Shown here: positions 37,944-46,997 of the stretch, one piece after another
Position numbering within the stretch: position 1 is the first letter of the stretch
Layout: every line of letters begins with the position of its first letter
Source: Paracoccus sp. IB05
GTDB lineage: Bacteria; Pseudomonadota; Alphaproteobacteria; Rhodobacterales; Rhodobacteraceae
Assembly (NCBI RefSeq): GCF_016405985.1
Contig: NZ_JAEFCF010000007.1
Coordinates: 44,630-108,629, forward strand
Direction: 5' to 3'
DNA length: 64,000 nt
Program-made: the position numbers and the translations under genes
The notes under the pieces: generated by a model
Databases searched by the model: none
What the model saw: only the letters and a program-made list of their open reading frames with translations
What the model was told of the DNA's origin: nothing

Positions 37944-38474
37944 GTGTTTTCCCTGCCCCCGTTGCGTGACCGGCGCGAGGATGTCGCGGCACTTTTGCAG
38001 GCGCTGCTGACCACCAGTGAACGCAGCCTTGGCCGCAGGACCGGCTTCAACGCCGATGCGCTGGCGCGTTATTTGCGGTTCGCGCTGGATCCGGCGGCGC
38101 TTTGGGCGGGCAACCTGCGCGATCTGGACGCGTCAGTTCATCGCCTGGCGGTGCTGGCGGAACGGGGCTGCATCACCGTGCCTATGGTCGGGGCGGAGAT
38201 TGCACTGCTGACGGCACAATGGCGCGCGGCCGGGGCTGACCGCGACCATGCGCTGCTGCGGGAGGTGCTGCCGGAGCCTGAATCGATTGAAGAATTTGAC
38301 CGCGCCCAGCTGGCGGCGGTGATCCGCGCCTGTCGCGATTGCGCGAGCCTTTCCGCAGCGGGACGCAGGCTCTTTGCCGCCTCGCGCCAGGAGAAGGCCA
38401 GCCAGAATGATGCCGACCGGCTGCGCAAATACCTTGCGCGTTTCGGGCTGGACCGGGTGGCGATCCGCGGCTGA
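37944..38474 (+). pseudogene. rtcR: RtcR sigma-54 activator, C-terminal fragment
   Basis: 176 codons directly abutting the IS3 end. FSLPPLRDRREDVAALL is the late AAA+ segment of sigma-54 activators. It is followed by LWAGNLRDLDASVHRLAVLA and GCITVPMVGAEIALL, which match RtcR, and a C-terminal DNA-binding segment (CASLSAAGRRLFAASRQEK, KYLARFGLD). The sensor domain, Walker motifs and GAFTGA loop are gone; intact RtcR is about 530 aa. The first codon is a chance GTG at the junction. Opposite orientation to the rtcB fragment matches the divergent rtcR/rtcB order known from E. coli. Confidence 0.82.
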
Positions 38475-38510
38475 GCGGCGCCTGAAAGCCCCGTCCGGAA
38501 AGTCCTGTGG

Positions 38511-39035
38511 TCAGTCTTTTTTCCTCTTCGGCTGCAACGCGTGTTCCAGCCGTTCCGCATAGGCGCGGCGCTCGGTCTCGTTCAGTGTCGCCAGATAGGC
38601 GCCGATCACCTCGCTGGCGCTGATCAGGCGGCGGCTGTTGCTTTCCGAGATCGTCACCAGCGCGTCCTGCATGGCGCCGGCATCAAAAGGTGTGGCCCGG
38701 AGCGCGGCCAGAAGCGGGTCATAATCGGCGCGCAGCTGCGCATGGCCGCGTTTCAGATCGGGGTTGCGGCTGACCCAGGCCTCGCGCATCGCGCGCCAGT
38801 CCTCGCCCCGCATTGCCGTCGCCAGCGGCCCGAGCCCATTGTCGCGCCGCCCGCCCGACCCATGTTCCCCGCCGCTTTTCGCGCCCGGTTGCATATCGGA
38901 CCAGGCCCCCAGCCAGGCGCCGGCAAAAAACCCGCCAATGGCCAGATTGAGCGCCAGTGAGGCCGCCAGAAGCGCCCTGACCCAGCCGCGCGTTCCAGGC
39001 TGTCCTGCGCCGTTTTGCGGATCCGTCACACCCAT
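38511..39035 (-). CDS. periplasmic heavy-metal sensor-like protein
   Basis: 174 aa with one N-terminal membrane anchor at about 17-42 (VRALLAASLALNLAIGGFFA). The helical periplasmic domain has the LTxxQ/CpxP-like order: RGEDWRAMREAWVSRNPDLK, LRATPFDAGAMQDALVTIS and YLATLNETERRAYAERLEH. It resembles the periplasmic heavy-metal sensor family (PF13801 type). It follows a short unknown gene and an ECF sigma factor on the same strand, gaps 4-6 nt, so it is probably part of a sigma-factor control unit. Confidence 0.75.
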   Translation of the reverse strand: MGVTDPQNGAGQPGTRGWVRALLAASLALNLAIGGFFAGAWLGAWSDMQPGAKSGGEHGSGGRRDNGLGPLATAMRGEDWRAMREAWVSRNPDLKRGHAQLRADYDPLLAALRATPFDAGAMQDALVTISESNSRRLISASEVIGAYLATLNETERRAYAERLEHALQPKRKKD

Positions 39036-39041
39036 CTCTCC

Positions 39042-39476
39042 TCAGCCTCCGGCCAGAAAATAGATCGCCACCGGCTCCAGTTCAGGCCCGTCATCGCCCT
39101 CGCCCCCGGTCGCGGCCCCTGCCCCGGTCCAGAACCCGTCGCTGAGCCCGGCGGGGTCGGAATAGCCCAGAAACAGCGCCAGTGCGGCCACTGCGCCAAG
39201 GCTGGCCACCACAGCGCTCCCCCCGAACCCCGCGCTGAAGGACGACCAGATACGCCCGATGCCTGCAAGGAGACCCGCAGCCGCCGGGTGTGCCCCCCGC
39301 AAAGGCGCGCCTGAAGGTGCCGGCATCGCCGCAAGGCCCGCCTGCAGCACATGCGCCATCAACGCCCCGGGCGGCTCTGGCGCAGTCGCCCGCGCGAGAA
39401 GAAAGACGCGGTCAAGTTCGGCGCCCGTCAGCTCCGGCGCAGTCCGTTCTGGTCCATTCAGCTCTGTCTTGCCCAT
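39042..39476 (-). CDS. membrane protein, possible anti-sigma partner
   Basis: 144 aa. The N-terminal 40 residues are helical and soluble (LTGAELDRVFLLARATAPEP), then one membrane segment lies at about 87-105 (SAVVASLGAVAALALFLGY), and the C-terminus is short and periplasmic. Size, single helix and position 4 nt after an ECF sigma gene fit an anti-sigma-like or regulatory partner, but I see no zinc-binding HxxxCxxC motif. Relatives are annotated as hypothetical. Function is inferred only from context. Confidence 0.65.
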   Translation of the reverse strand: MGKTELNGPERTAPELTGAELDRVFLLARATAPEPPGALMAHVLQAGLAAMPAPSGAPLRGAHPAAAGLLAGIGRIWSSFSAGFGGSAVVASLGAVAALALFLGYSDPAGLSDGFWTGAGAATGGEGDDGPELEPVAIYFLAGG

Positions 39477-39479
39477 CGC

Positions 39480-40100
39480 TCAATCCCCTTCAAACCCCAA
39501 AAGCGCCCGATATGGCCCGAGCGCCTGTGCCAGACCACGACGCCCGCGTGCGGTCAGGCTTTCGACCGCTTCGACCCCCACGCCCAGCACTGCCGCGATC
39601 TCGGGGTTCGAGAGCCCCTCGATATGGCGCAGGACCACCGCCTCGCGCTGGCGGTCGGGCAAGGCGGCCAGCGCACGGTCAAGCGCGGCCATCCGTTCGG
39701 ACGCGATCAGCCGCGCCTCAGCCCCCGGTGTGCCATCTGCCGCTTCCGGTGCATCGCTCAGTTCCAGCGGCGCACCGCCGGTATGACGGTGGCGGCGCTG
39801 GCGGCTGCGGATCCGGTCGGTCGCCAGATTGGCCACCACCCGGTAGAGCCAGGTCGAGACCTTCGCCTCGCCCTCGCGCCAGCCCGGGGCCGCGCGCCAG
39901 AGCCGGAGCATCGCCTCTTGCGCGATGTCTTCCGCCTCGGCCCGGTCGCCTGCCATCATCCGGCTGGCAAAGGACAGGACCGGCGGCAAAAGCCGCGCCG
40001 TCAGAAGCCGGGCCGCAACGGTATCGCCCTGCGCATAGCGCGCGAGCAAAGCCGCCTCGTCCTCGTCCTCGACCATATCCCGGGGCATCTTCATTCCCAT
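39480..40100 (-). CDS. ECF-type RNA polymerase sigma factor
   Basis: 206 aa. Region 2 reads ARLLPPVLSFASRMMAGD, AEDIAQEAMLRLWRAAPGW and VSTWLYRVVANLATDRIR. Region 4 reads LPDRQREAVVLRHIEGLSNP and EIAAVLGVGVEAVESLTARG. It heads a three-gene unit with a single-helix membrane protein and a metal-sensor-like protein, so activity is probably controlled from the membrane. The ATG at 40100 has GGGGT nearby; ATGs at 40094 and 40088 are alternatives. Confidence 0.92.
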   Translation of the reverse strand: MGMKMPRDMVEDEDEAALLARYAQGDTVAARLLTARLLPPVLSFASRMMAGDRAEAEDIAQEAMLRLWRAAPGWREGEAKVSTWLYRVVANLATDRIRSRQRRHRHTGGAPLELSDAPEAADGTPGAEARLIASERMAALDRALAALPDRQREAVVLRHIEGLSNPEIAAVLGVGVEAVESLTARGRRGLAQALGPYRALLGFEGD

Positions 40101-40428
40101 CTGTTACCCCGGAACCCGGGGCCACCGCAAAGCCCGGCTTGCGGCCCCCCGCCCTTAACCGATCTTTCCTCAAGCGATCCGCGACGCGGCCCGCCATCTG
40201 ATATATGCTGTCCGAAACCGGCCGTTCCCGTAGTGCCTGACAGCTTTATAACGACGCGGATCGGCGCTTCCGTCGCGGCGTCGCGGATAAATCCCGCCCG
40301 CCACCGCCAGAACATTCCCGATAAAGCACCTGCACCGGGGCGGGATGCGACGAATCATCCCTGTGAAACCGGGTTCAAACTGCCTAATCTGACGGCGGGA
40401 CGAGAATCGAAGAGGCAGAAGACGCGGC

Positions 40429-40911
40429 ATGCAGAGCAGCAATCTGAAAACCGCCTCCGGCTATGATCTGCTGGCGGAGGGGCGGGCGGGCAAAGAAGCC
40501 GGAGGCACAGCAGCGCAGACAGCGCCAGACCAGGATGCCTCTGAACGGCTCCTGCGCCCGGCCATGTTGCGCGGCTGGCGCCGCCGTTGCCCGTCCTGTG
40601 GCGCGGGGCCGCTGTTCCAGGGCTTTCTCAGGGTGCGCGATCACTGTCCGGTCTGTAATGAGGCGCTGTTTCACCAGCGCGCCGATGACGGGCCGGCCTA
40701 TGTGACGATCCTGATCGTCGGCCATATCATCGGGCCGCTGATGCTCGCGCTCTATATCAAATGGACGCCCGATCCACTGATTACCGCTGCGCTTTTGTCG
40801 GTGGCGAGTGTGGCGATGTCGCTGTTTTTGCTGCCCCGGATCAAGGGGGCCTTTGTCGGATTGCAATGGTCGCGGAGGATGCATGGCTTTGGGGACAATG
40901 AGCGTGGATGA
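40429..40911 (+). CDS. DUF983 membrane protein
   Basis: 160 aa with the DUF983 pattern: MLRGWRRRCPSCGAGPLFQG and DHCPVCNEAL, two CxxC pairs that could bind zinc, then a short histidine/aspartate segment and two membrane helices (YVTILIVGHIIGPLMLALYI; ALLSVASVAMSLFLL). Family members are widespread in alphaproteobacteria and of unknown function. The end overlaps the NUDIX gene. Confidence 0.88.
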   Translation: MQSSNLKTASGYDLLAEGRAGKEAGGTAAQTAPDQDASERLLRPAMLRGWRRRCPSCGAGPLFQGFLRVRDHCPVCNEALFHQRADDGPAYVTILIVGHIIGPLMLALYIKWTPDPLITAALLSVASVAMSLFLLPRIKGAFVGLQWSRRMHGFGDNERG

Positions 40912-41515
40912 GCCACAGATCCGCGATGCGGCCACGGTGATCCTCACCCGGCGCGAGGGCGGCGAGGCGCGGATCCTGATGGGGCAGCGCGGCGCGAAAG
41001 CGGTCTTCATGCCGTCGAAATTCGTCTTTCCGGGCGGAGGTCTGGATGCGGCGGATGAGGATGCCGGGGTCACGGGGCTGAGCGCGGATTGCGCCGCAAG
41101 GCTGGCGCAGATCAGCCCGGGCGTTCCCGGCGGGGCAGCGCCAGGCCGGCTGGTGACGGCCGCCTTGCGCGAGCTGCGCGAAGAGACCGGGCTCGGCTAT
41201 CCGCCGGGGGCGGCAAAGCTGCGCTATGTGTTTCGCGCCATCACGCCGCCCGGGCGGCCACGCCGCTTTGATGCGCGGTTTTTCCTCGCCGATGCGGCGG
41301 GGCTGGACAGCGATCCGGATGATTTCTCGCAGGCCTCGGATGAGCTGTCGCATCTGGCCTGGCTGGGGCTCGGGGAGGCAAGGAAGCTCGATCTGCCCTT
41401 TGTCACCGAAGTGGTGCTGGCCGAGATCAGCAATCTGTTGCGCGGTGGCGATCAGCCCGGCGTGCCGTTTTTCGACAATTCCGGCGCGCGGCCGGCGTTT
41501 CGGCGGATTCTGTAA
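40883..41515 (+). CDS. NUDIX hydrolase
   Basis: 210 aa. The NUDIX helix reads AALRELREETGLGY, with the catalytic RE..EE core, preceded by KFVFPGGGLDAADED and a long insert. N-terminal strand: ATVILTRREGGEARILMGQR. The substrate is unknown; relatives hydrolyse CoA or nucleoside diphosphate derivatives. I take the ATG at 40883 because GGAGG is 4 nt upstream; an ATG at 40898 is possible. Either start overlaps the end of the DUF983 gene. Confidence 0.88.
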   Translation: MALGTMSVDEPQIRDAATVILTRREGGEARILMGQRGAKAVFMPSKFVFPGGGLDAADEDAGVTGLSADCAARLAQISPGVPGGAAPGRLVTAALRELREETGLGYPPGAAKLRYVFRAITPPGRPRRFDARFFLADAAGLDSDPDDFSQASDELSHLAWLGLGEARKLDLPFVTEVVLAEISNLLRGGDQPGVPFFDNSGARPAFRRIL

Positions 41516-41596
41516 GGCCGGGTTTCTGGCCGGGGGCGGATGCCTCCGGCGGGAGTATTTTCGTCAGGAGGAAGTGGCTCTGTCGCCAGGATCCGG

Positions 41597-42124
41597 TCAG
41601 AAGGGCTTCAGCCGGTCTTTCGGATAGCCGTTGAAATCGAAAATCTCGGCTGCGGCCCGCAACCGGTCGGGGCCGATGCGGCCCCGGTCAAGCACAAATC
41701 CGAATTCGCCCCTTGGCGTCGCGACGGCGAGGGTGCGGTAGCCGCTGTCGACCCAGATCACCCACCATTCTCCCATACCGGGCACGGTAAATCTGCCAGG
41801 GCCGCTCACGGTTACGGGGCCGGAGGCGGTGACCTCGCGCCCGTCGAGGCAGAGCCGGGCTTTGACGGAAAGCTGGCCGGAGGCGGTCTGGCGGAAGACG
41901 GCGCCGCCGGGGGCGCAGCTCTGGGCCTCACCCCTTGTATAGGCGGCGGCCTGGCGCCAGTCGCCTGTGATGCGGGCAGGCTGGAAGGCGGCGGCGGACC
42001 AGATTCCGGCGCCTGAATTGCGAAACACCGTGCGACCGGCGGTTTCAGGCGCGCGGGGCGCGCAGGCCTGGAGGACGAGGCCAAGCCCCGCCGCGGCAAA
42101 CCCAAGGCGGATCAGACGGGTCAT
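41597..42124 (-). CDS. lipocalin-like outer-membrane lipoprotein
   Basis: 175-aa lipoprotein: hydrophobic leader with lipobox LQAC at about residue 20, then a beta-rich body. The segment WWVIWVDSGYRTLAVATPRG, followed by EFGFVLDRG and LRAAAEIFDFNGY, follows the order of bacterial lipocalins (Blc). Relatives bind hydrophobic ligands at the outer membrane. The ATG at 42124 overlaps the TGA of the upstream gene (ATGA), so the two lipoproteins are co-translated. The longer frame to 42133 is unlikely. Confidence 0.78.
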   Translation of the reverse strand: MTRLIRLGFAAAGLGLVLQACAPRAPETAGRTVFRNSGAGIWSAAAFQPARITGDWRQAAAYTRGEAQSCAPGGAVFRQTASGQLSVKARLCLDGREVTASGPVTVSGPGRFTVPGMGEWWVIWVDSGYRTLAVATPRGEFGFVLDRGRIGPDRLRAAAEIFDFNGYPKDRLKPF

Positions 42125-42714
42125 TGCAGGCATTCGGTCATCCTTCGGCCGCTGTCATCGAGGATCTCATTGCAGCCAAACAGCGGTGTGAACGGCGCGC
42201 AGGTGCCCGACCGCGCGAGGCATTGCCCGTCGCATTGGCTCGACGCGGTGCAGCGCTTGCCGGAATCCTTCGTGTTCCAGACGCAGCTGTTGAAGCCGGA
42301 CCCGGTCTTTGCCCAGCTGCCCCCGGCCTTTTCACAGGTCAGGCGGGCCTCAGCAGTGAAAGGATTGGTCTCGACCGGGGCGGCTTCCGGCATGGCCACC
42401 TCTTGCGTGGCCACCTCTTGCGGGGCTACCTCGTCAGGCTGTCGGGTAGCCCCTGCGGCGGCGGCCTCTTTCGCGCCCGTCGCGGCCCCGGCTGTGGCGG
42501 GTGTCGTCTTTGCCACCGGCGCGCCAGCGGCAGCCAGGGGCGGTCCAAGCGGTGTGGTCTCGATCGCATCGCCGGTGATAACCGTCGTCGCGGGTTTTTC
42601 CGCGCCCGCCCCGCCCGCGCCGGATTTCTCGAACCCCGGCAGGCAGCCGCCAAGCGTCAGCGCGAGCGCGACCGCCCCGGCCAGTGTCACAAACCGATAC
42701 CCGATACCTGTCAT
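42121..42714 (-). CDS. cysteine-rich lipoprotein of unknown function
   Basis: 197 aa from the ATG at 42714. The lipobox LGGC follows a clear hydrophobic leader. A long alanine/proline/threonine-rich linker (residues 30-115, with repeated PQEVATQEVA) tethers a compact C-terminal domain with eight cysteines: TCEKAGGSWAKTG, FNSCVWNTKDSGKRC, SQCDGQCLARSGTC, GCNEIL, ECLQ. Pattern and size suggest a disulfide-stabilised periplasmic module. I do not recognise a characterised family. It is coupled to the lipocalin gene. Confidence 0.75.
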   Translation of the reverse strand: MTGIGYRFVTLAGAVALALTLGGCLPGFEKSGAGGAGAEKPATTVITGDAIETTPLGPPLAAAGAPVAKTTPATAGAATGAKEAAAAGATRQPDEVAPQEVATQEVAMPEAAPVETNPFTAEARLTCEKAGGSWAKTGSGFNSCVWNTKDSGKRCTASSQCDGQCLARSGTCAPFTPLFGCNEILDDSGRRMTECLQ

Positions 42715-42809
42715 CCGGCTGTCCCGCCGCTCTTGCCCGTGTTTATCATTATGGCGCGAGACTGCCCCGAAACGGCCAGGCGGGCAAGCGCGAAGCGCCC
42801 GGTAAAGGA

Positions 42810-43850
42810 TCAGAACGGGCGCGGATGCAGGCGATAGACCTCGTTCAGATCGGCCAGCACCCCGGGCGCAAGCTGCAGCTCTGCCGCGCCGATGCAGGTC
42901 GCGAGGTCGGCAAGTTTGGTCGCCCCGATGATTGGGATCGTGGGGAAGGGCCGCGTGCGGCAAAAGGCAATCGCCATCTGAACCGGGTTGAGCCCGTGAT
43001 CCGCCGCCACCGCGAGACAGGCCGCCACCGCCGGAAAGACCTGCGGCGTGATACGGCCACCCAGATCCGGCACCCGCGCCCGGCGGCTGTCAGAGGGGGT
43101 CACATCGCCGGCATATTTGCCGGACAGCAGCCCCGCTGCGAGCGGCGAATAGGCCAGAAGCGGCAGATCCTCGATCAGGGAAAGCTCGGCGTGATCGGTG
43201 TCGAACTGGCGGCACAACAGCGAATATTCATTTTGCGCGCTGACCATGCGCGGCAGGCCCAGCGTATCGGCCAGATGCAGCCAGCGCGCCGTGCCCCAGA
43301 CCGTCTCATTCGAGAGCCCGATGGCGCGGATCTTGCCCTCGGCGATCAGGCTCTGCGCGGCGGTCAGGATATCGGTCATCGCGGCGGTTTCGGCGGTGCG
43401 GTCGATTCCGGTCGGCGCATAGCTCCAGTTCTGGCGAAAATGGTAGCTGCCGCGATTGGGCCAGTGCAGTTGATAAAGGTCGATATAATCGGTGTTCAGC
43501 CGCTTCAGCGAGGCCTCTGCCGCCGCCCGCAGGCTGGCGCCGGTGATCGGCTCTCCGGGGCGGACATGCTGGCCGGTGCCGGTGATCTTGGTGGCAATCA
43601 CCAGCCGGTCGCGCCCGCCCCGCGCTTTGATCCAGGAGCCCACGATTTCTTCGCTGAGGCCCACGGTTTCGGCCCGGACCGGGTTGACCGGATACATTTC
43701 GGCAGTGTCCCAGAAGGTGATGCCGTGATCCAGCGCCAGATCGGCCTGGGCATGACCCTCGGCCTCGGTATTCTGGCTGCCCCAGGTCATGGTGCCGAGA
43801 CAGAGCTCTGAGACGGTCAGGCCGGAACGACCGAGGGGAATCATTTTCAT
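42810..43850 (-). CDS. aldo/keto reductase (Tas-like)
   Basis: 346-aa AKR from the ATG at 43850. Catalytic tetrad elements are visible: D48 and Y53 in FWDTAEMYP, the lysine in LVIATKITG, and the histidine in LYQLHWPN. The NADPH site is IPIIGATKLADL near the end. The long form with VNPVRAETVGLSEEIVGSWI resembles E. coli Tas. Substrate unknown. It is divergent from the SDR gene by 215 nt. Confidence 0.9.
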   Translation of the reverse strand: MKMIPLGRSGLTVSELCLGTMTWGSQNTEAEGHAQADLALDHGITFWDTAEMYPVNPVRAETVGLSEEIVGSWIKARGGRDRLVIATKITGTGQHVRPGEPITGASLRAAAEASLKRLNTDYIDLYQLHWPNRGSYHFRQNWSYAPTGIDRTAETAAMTDILTAAQSLIAEGKIRAIGLSNETVWGTARWLHLADTLGLPRMVSAQNEYSLLCRQFDTDHAELSLIEDLPLLAYSPLAAGLLSGKYAGDVTPSDSRRARVPDLGGRITPQVFPAVAACLAVAADHGLNPVQMAIAFCRTRPFPTIPIIGATKLADLATCIGAAELQLAPGVLADLNEVYRLHPRPF

Positions 43851-44065
43851 GGCAGAGCTCCTTTTGCCGGCGAGACTGCGGGCGCCGGAGGCAGGAGGCA
43901 AGGCCGCCCGGACAGGCCGGCGTGCAGGAGCGGCGGTTGCGCAAAAGGCCGCCACATCTGCACATCCCCGCACCCAGGGCCGGTTTGCGCCAGATCAAGG
44001 CAGGGACGGCCCGGCAGGCCCAGACTATGCCCCGACCCCATCCCAGACACAGAGGAGCCCTGACC

Positions 44066-44815
44066 ATGGAAATCAGGTTTGACGGAAAAACGGCACTGGT
44101 GACCGGGGCCGGGTCGGGAATCGGCGAGGCGGTCGCACTGGATCTTGCCTCCTCCGGTGCCGTCGTGATCGCCTCGGATCTGACCGAGGATGCAGCGCAA
44201 AAGACCGTGGCAAAGATCATCGCCGCCGGGGGCGAGGCGGTTGCGGCCTACGGCGATGTTGCGGATCCTGCGGTGGTGGAGGCCCAGATCACGCTGGCCG
44301 AACAGCATGGCGGGCTGCATCTTCTGGTCAATAATGCCGGGATCGGCGGCCCCTCGGCCCCGACAGGCGCCTATCCGCTGGACGGCTGGGACCGGGTGAT
44401 CGGTGTCAATCTGAATGCGGTTTTCTACGGCCTGCGTTTTGGCCTGCCTGCCATGGAGCGCGCAGGCGGCGGTGCGGTGGTCAATATGGCCTCGATCCTC
44501 GGCACCCAGGGCTTTGCCGGATCGGCGGCCTATGTCGCGGCGAAACATGCGGTGCTGGGGCTGACCAAAACCGCAGCGATGGAATATGGCGGAAAGGGCA
44601 TCCGGGTGAATGCGGTCGGCCCCGCCTTTATCGACACGCCGCTGCTTTCGGGTTTCGACAAGGAGACCCGCGACTGGCTGATCTCGAAGCATCCGGTCGG
44701 CAGGCTGGGACGCGCAGAGGAGGTCTCGTCACTGGTTCTGTTCCTGCTTTCGGATCGGGCGAGTTTTGTTACCGGAAGTTATCACCTGGTCGATGGGGGC
44801 TATTGCGTACCGTAA
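44066..44815 (+). CDS. short-chain dehydrogenase/reductase
   Basis: 249-aa classical SDR. Cofactor motif TGAGSGIG (residues 13-20), NNAG at 89-92, and the catalytic S143, Y156 and K160 in NMASILGTQGFAGSAAYVAAK. The end motif is SFVTGSYHLVDGGY. D38 after the second strand (IASDLT) favours NAD(H). AGAGGAG precedes the ATG. Substrate unknown. Stands alone between an AKR gene and metG. Confidence 0.92.
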   Translation: MEIRFDGKTALVTGAGSGIGEAVALDLASSGAVVIASDLTEDAAQKTVAKIIAAGGEAVAAYGDVADPAVVEAQITLAEQHGGLHLLVNNAGIGGPSAPTGAYPLDGWDRVIGVNLNAVFYGLRFGLPAMERAGGGAVVNMASILGTQGFAGSAAYVAAKHAVLGLTKTAAMEYGGKGIRVNAVGPAFIDTPLLSGFDKETRDWLISKHPVGRLGRAEEVSSLVLFLLSDRASFVTGSYHLVDGGYCVP

Positions 44816-45055
44816 AAGAGGGAGGCTCTGCCCTCCGATACCTCTCAGGCCCCGCCTGTGGCGGAGCCTCCCCCGGGATCTTTCCGGACAGGAAAGAGCC
44901 ATGACCCGCCCGGCCTGATGATATGCTGCGGGCCAGGTTGTGACAGGTGTGCCAGGGAAGGGCCCGGCCCGGAGGGGACGGTTTATCGCAAAGCTCTGGC
45001 CCTTGGCGGCGCCCCGCGTTAAACCCCGGATCCGAACCGGTCGAAAGGCGTCTTC

Positions 45056-46774
45056 ATGGCCCGCATTCTCATCACCTCTGCAATTCCTTATATCAACGGG
45101 ATCAAGCATCTGGGGAACCTTGTCGGCTCACAGCTGCCGGCGGATCTGTTTGCCCGCTATATGCGCGGCCGGGGCAATGAGGTGATGTTCATCTGCGCGA
45201 CCGACGAGCATGGCACCCCCGCCGAGCTTGCCGCCGCCAAGGCCGGCAAGCCGGTCGAGGAATACTGCCGCGAGATGCATCTCGTCCAGGCCGATCTGGC
45301 AAAGGGCTTCCGGCTGAGCTTTGACCATTTCGGTCGCTCCTCCAGCCCTGAAAACCACCGCCTGACCCAGCATTTCGCGGGGGTTCTGGCCGATAACGGG
45401 CTGATCCGTGAGGTTACGGAGCAGCAGTTCTATTCGATCGATGATGGCCGTTTCCTGCCCGACCGCTATATCGAGGGCACCTGCCCCAATTGCGGGTTTG
45501 AGAGCGCGCGGGGCGATCAATGCGACAATTGCACCAAGCAGCTTGACCCGACCGATCTGATCAACCCGCATTCGACGATCTCCGGCTCGACCAATCTCGA
45601 GCTGCGCGAGACCAAACATCTCTATCTGCGCCAGTCGGCGCTGAAGGGTGATATCGAGGCCTGGATCGACGGCAAGAAGGACTGGCCGATCCTGACCACC
45701 TCGATTGCGAAGAAATGGCTGCATGACGGCGATGGTCTGCAGGATCGCGGCATCACCCGAGATCTGAAATGGGGCATCCCGGTGAGAAAGGGCGATCAGC
45801 CCTGGCCGGGGATGGAAGGCAAGGTCTTCTATGTCTGGTTCGACGCGCCCATCGAATATATCGCCGCGACCTCTGAATGGGCGGATGCGAATGGCCGCCC
45901 GACCGCTGACTGGGAACGCTGGTGGCGCACCGACAAAGGCGCCGCTGACGTCACCTATTACCAGTTCATGGGCAAGGACAATGTCCCCTTCCACACGCTG
46001 TCTTTCCCCGCGACGATCATCGGGTCAAAAGAGCCGTGGAAGCTCGTGGATTACCTGAAATCCTTCAATTACCTGAATTATGACGGCGGCCAGTTCTCGA
46101 CCTCGCGCGGGCGCGGCGTGTTCATGGATCAGGCGCTCTCGATCCTGCCCTCGGATTACTGGCGCTGGTGGCTCTTGTCCCATGCGCCGGAAAGCGCGGA
46201 TTCCGAATTCACATGGGAGAATTTCCAGGTCTCGGTGAACAAGGATCTCGCCGATGTGCTGGGGAATTTCGTTTCCCGCATCACCAAATTCGCGAAGGCG
46301 AAATTCGGCGATGATGTGCCTTCGGGCGGTGCCTATGGCCCGCAGGAGGCCGCGCTGATCGCCGATCTGACCACGCGCATCCGTGAATATGAACGGCTGA
46401 TGGATGCGATTGAGGTGCGCAAGGCGGCGGCAGAGCTGCGCGCGATCTGGGTTGCGGGCAATGAATATCTGCAATCCGCTGCGCCCTGGTCAGTGGTGAA
46501 AACCGATCCGGAGGCCGCCCAGGCCATCGTGCGCTTCGGCTTCAACCTGATCCGGCTTTACGCGGTGCTGTCGCGCCCCTTCATCCCGGATGCGGCAGCG
46601 GCGATGATGGCATCGCTTGGCCGGGAAGACTGGGCCTGGCCCGGGGATGTCGCCGATGCCATGGCGGGCGTGCCCGCAGGCAGCGCCTTCGCCGTGCCCG
46701 AAAACCTCTTCCGCAAGATCACCGATGAAGAGCGCGCCGACTGGCAACAGCGCTTTGCCGGCATCCGCAGCTGA
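45056..46774 (+). CDS. metG: methionyl-tRNA synthetase
   Basis: 572-aa class I synthetase. HIGH-type motif in [20 protein letters not shown]-type motif reduced to FSTSRG as in many alphaproteobacteria, and a four-cysteine zinc knuckle (CPNCGF..CDNCTK). The anticodon-binding domain follows ([20 protein letters not shown]). It charges initiator and elongator tRNA-Met. No C-terminal tRNA-binding domain is present, which is usual for this shorter form. Confidence 0.96.
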   Translation: MARILITSAIPYINGIKHLGNLVGSQLPADLFARYMRGRGNEVMFICATDEHGTPAELAAAKAGKPVEEYCREMHLVQADLAKGFRLSFDHFGRSSSPENHRLTQHFAGVLADNGLIREVTEQQFYSIDDGRFLPDRYIEGTCPNCGFESARGDQCDNCTKQLDPTDLINPHSTISGSTNLELRETKHLYLRQSALKGDIEAWIDGKKDWPILTTSIAKKWLHDGDGLQDRGITRDLKWGIPVRKGDQPWPGMEGKVFYVWFDAPIEYIAATSEWADANGRPTADWERWWRTDKGAADVTYYQFMGKDNVPFHTLSFPATIIGSKEPWKLVDYLKSFNYLNYDGGQFSTSRGRGVFMDQALSILPSDYWRWWLLSHAPESADSEFTWENFQVSVNKDLADVLGNFVSRITKFAKAKFGDDVPSGGAYGPQEAALIADLTTRIREYERLMDAIEVRKAAAELRAIWVAGNEYLQSAAPWSVVKTDPEAAQAIVRFGFNLIRLYAVLSRPFIPDAAAAMMASLGREDWAWPGDVADAMAGVPAGSAFAVPENLFRKITDEERADWQQRFAGIRS

Positions 46775-46997
46775 AGACGCCCCCCTTTCTGGCCCCGGGC
46801 GCCGCAGGAAAGCCGCGCCCGGGCCAGCCCTGACAGGGAAAATCTGCTCTGTCGCCGTTTCATGACGATGAAATTCATTTGCCGGACTCACATGGATCCA
46901 GCAGTCTCGGGCTGTGCCGATCCCGAAATCCTGAGCGAGACCGCACATTCCATTTTCACCCGGAACGCAGCCCGCCGTTCCGGAACCGGAGAGACAC

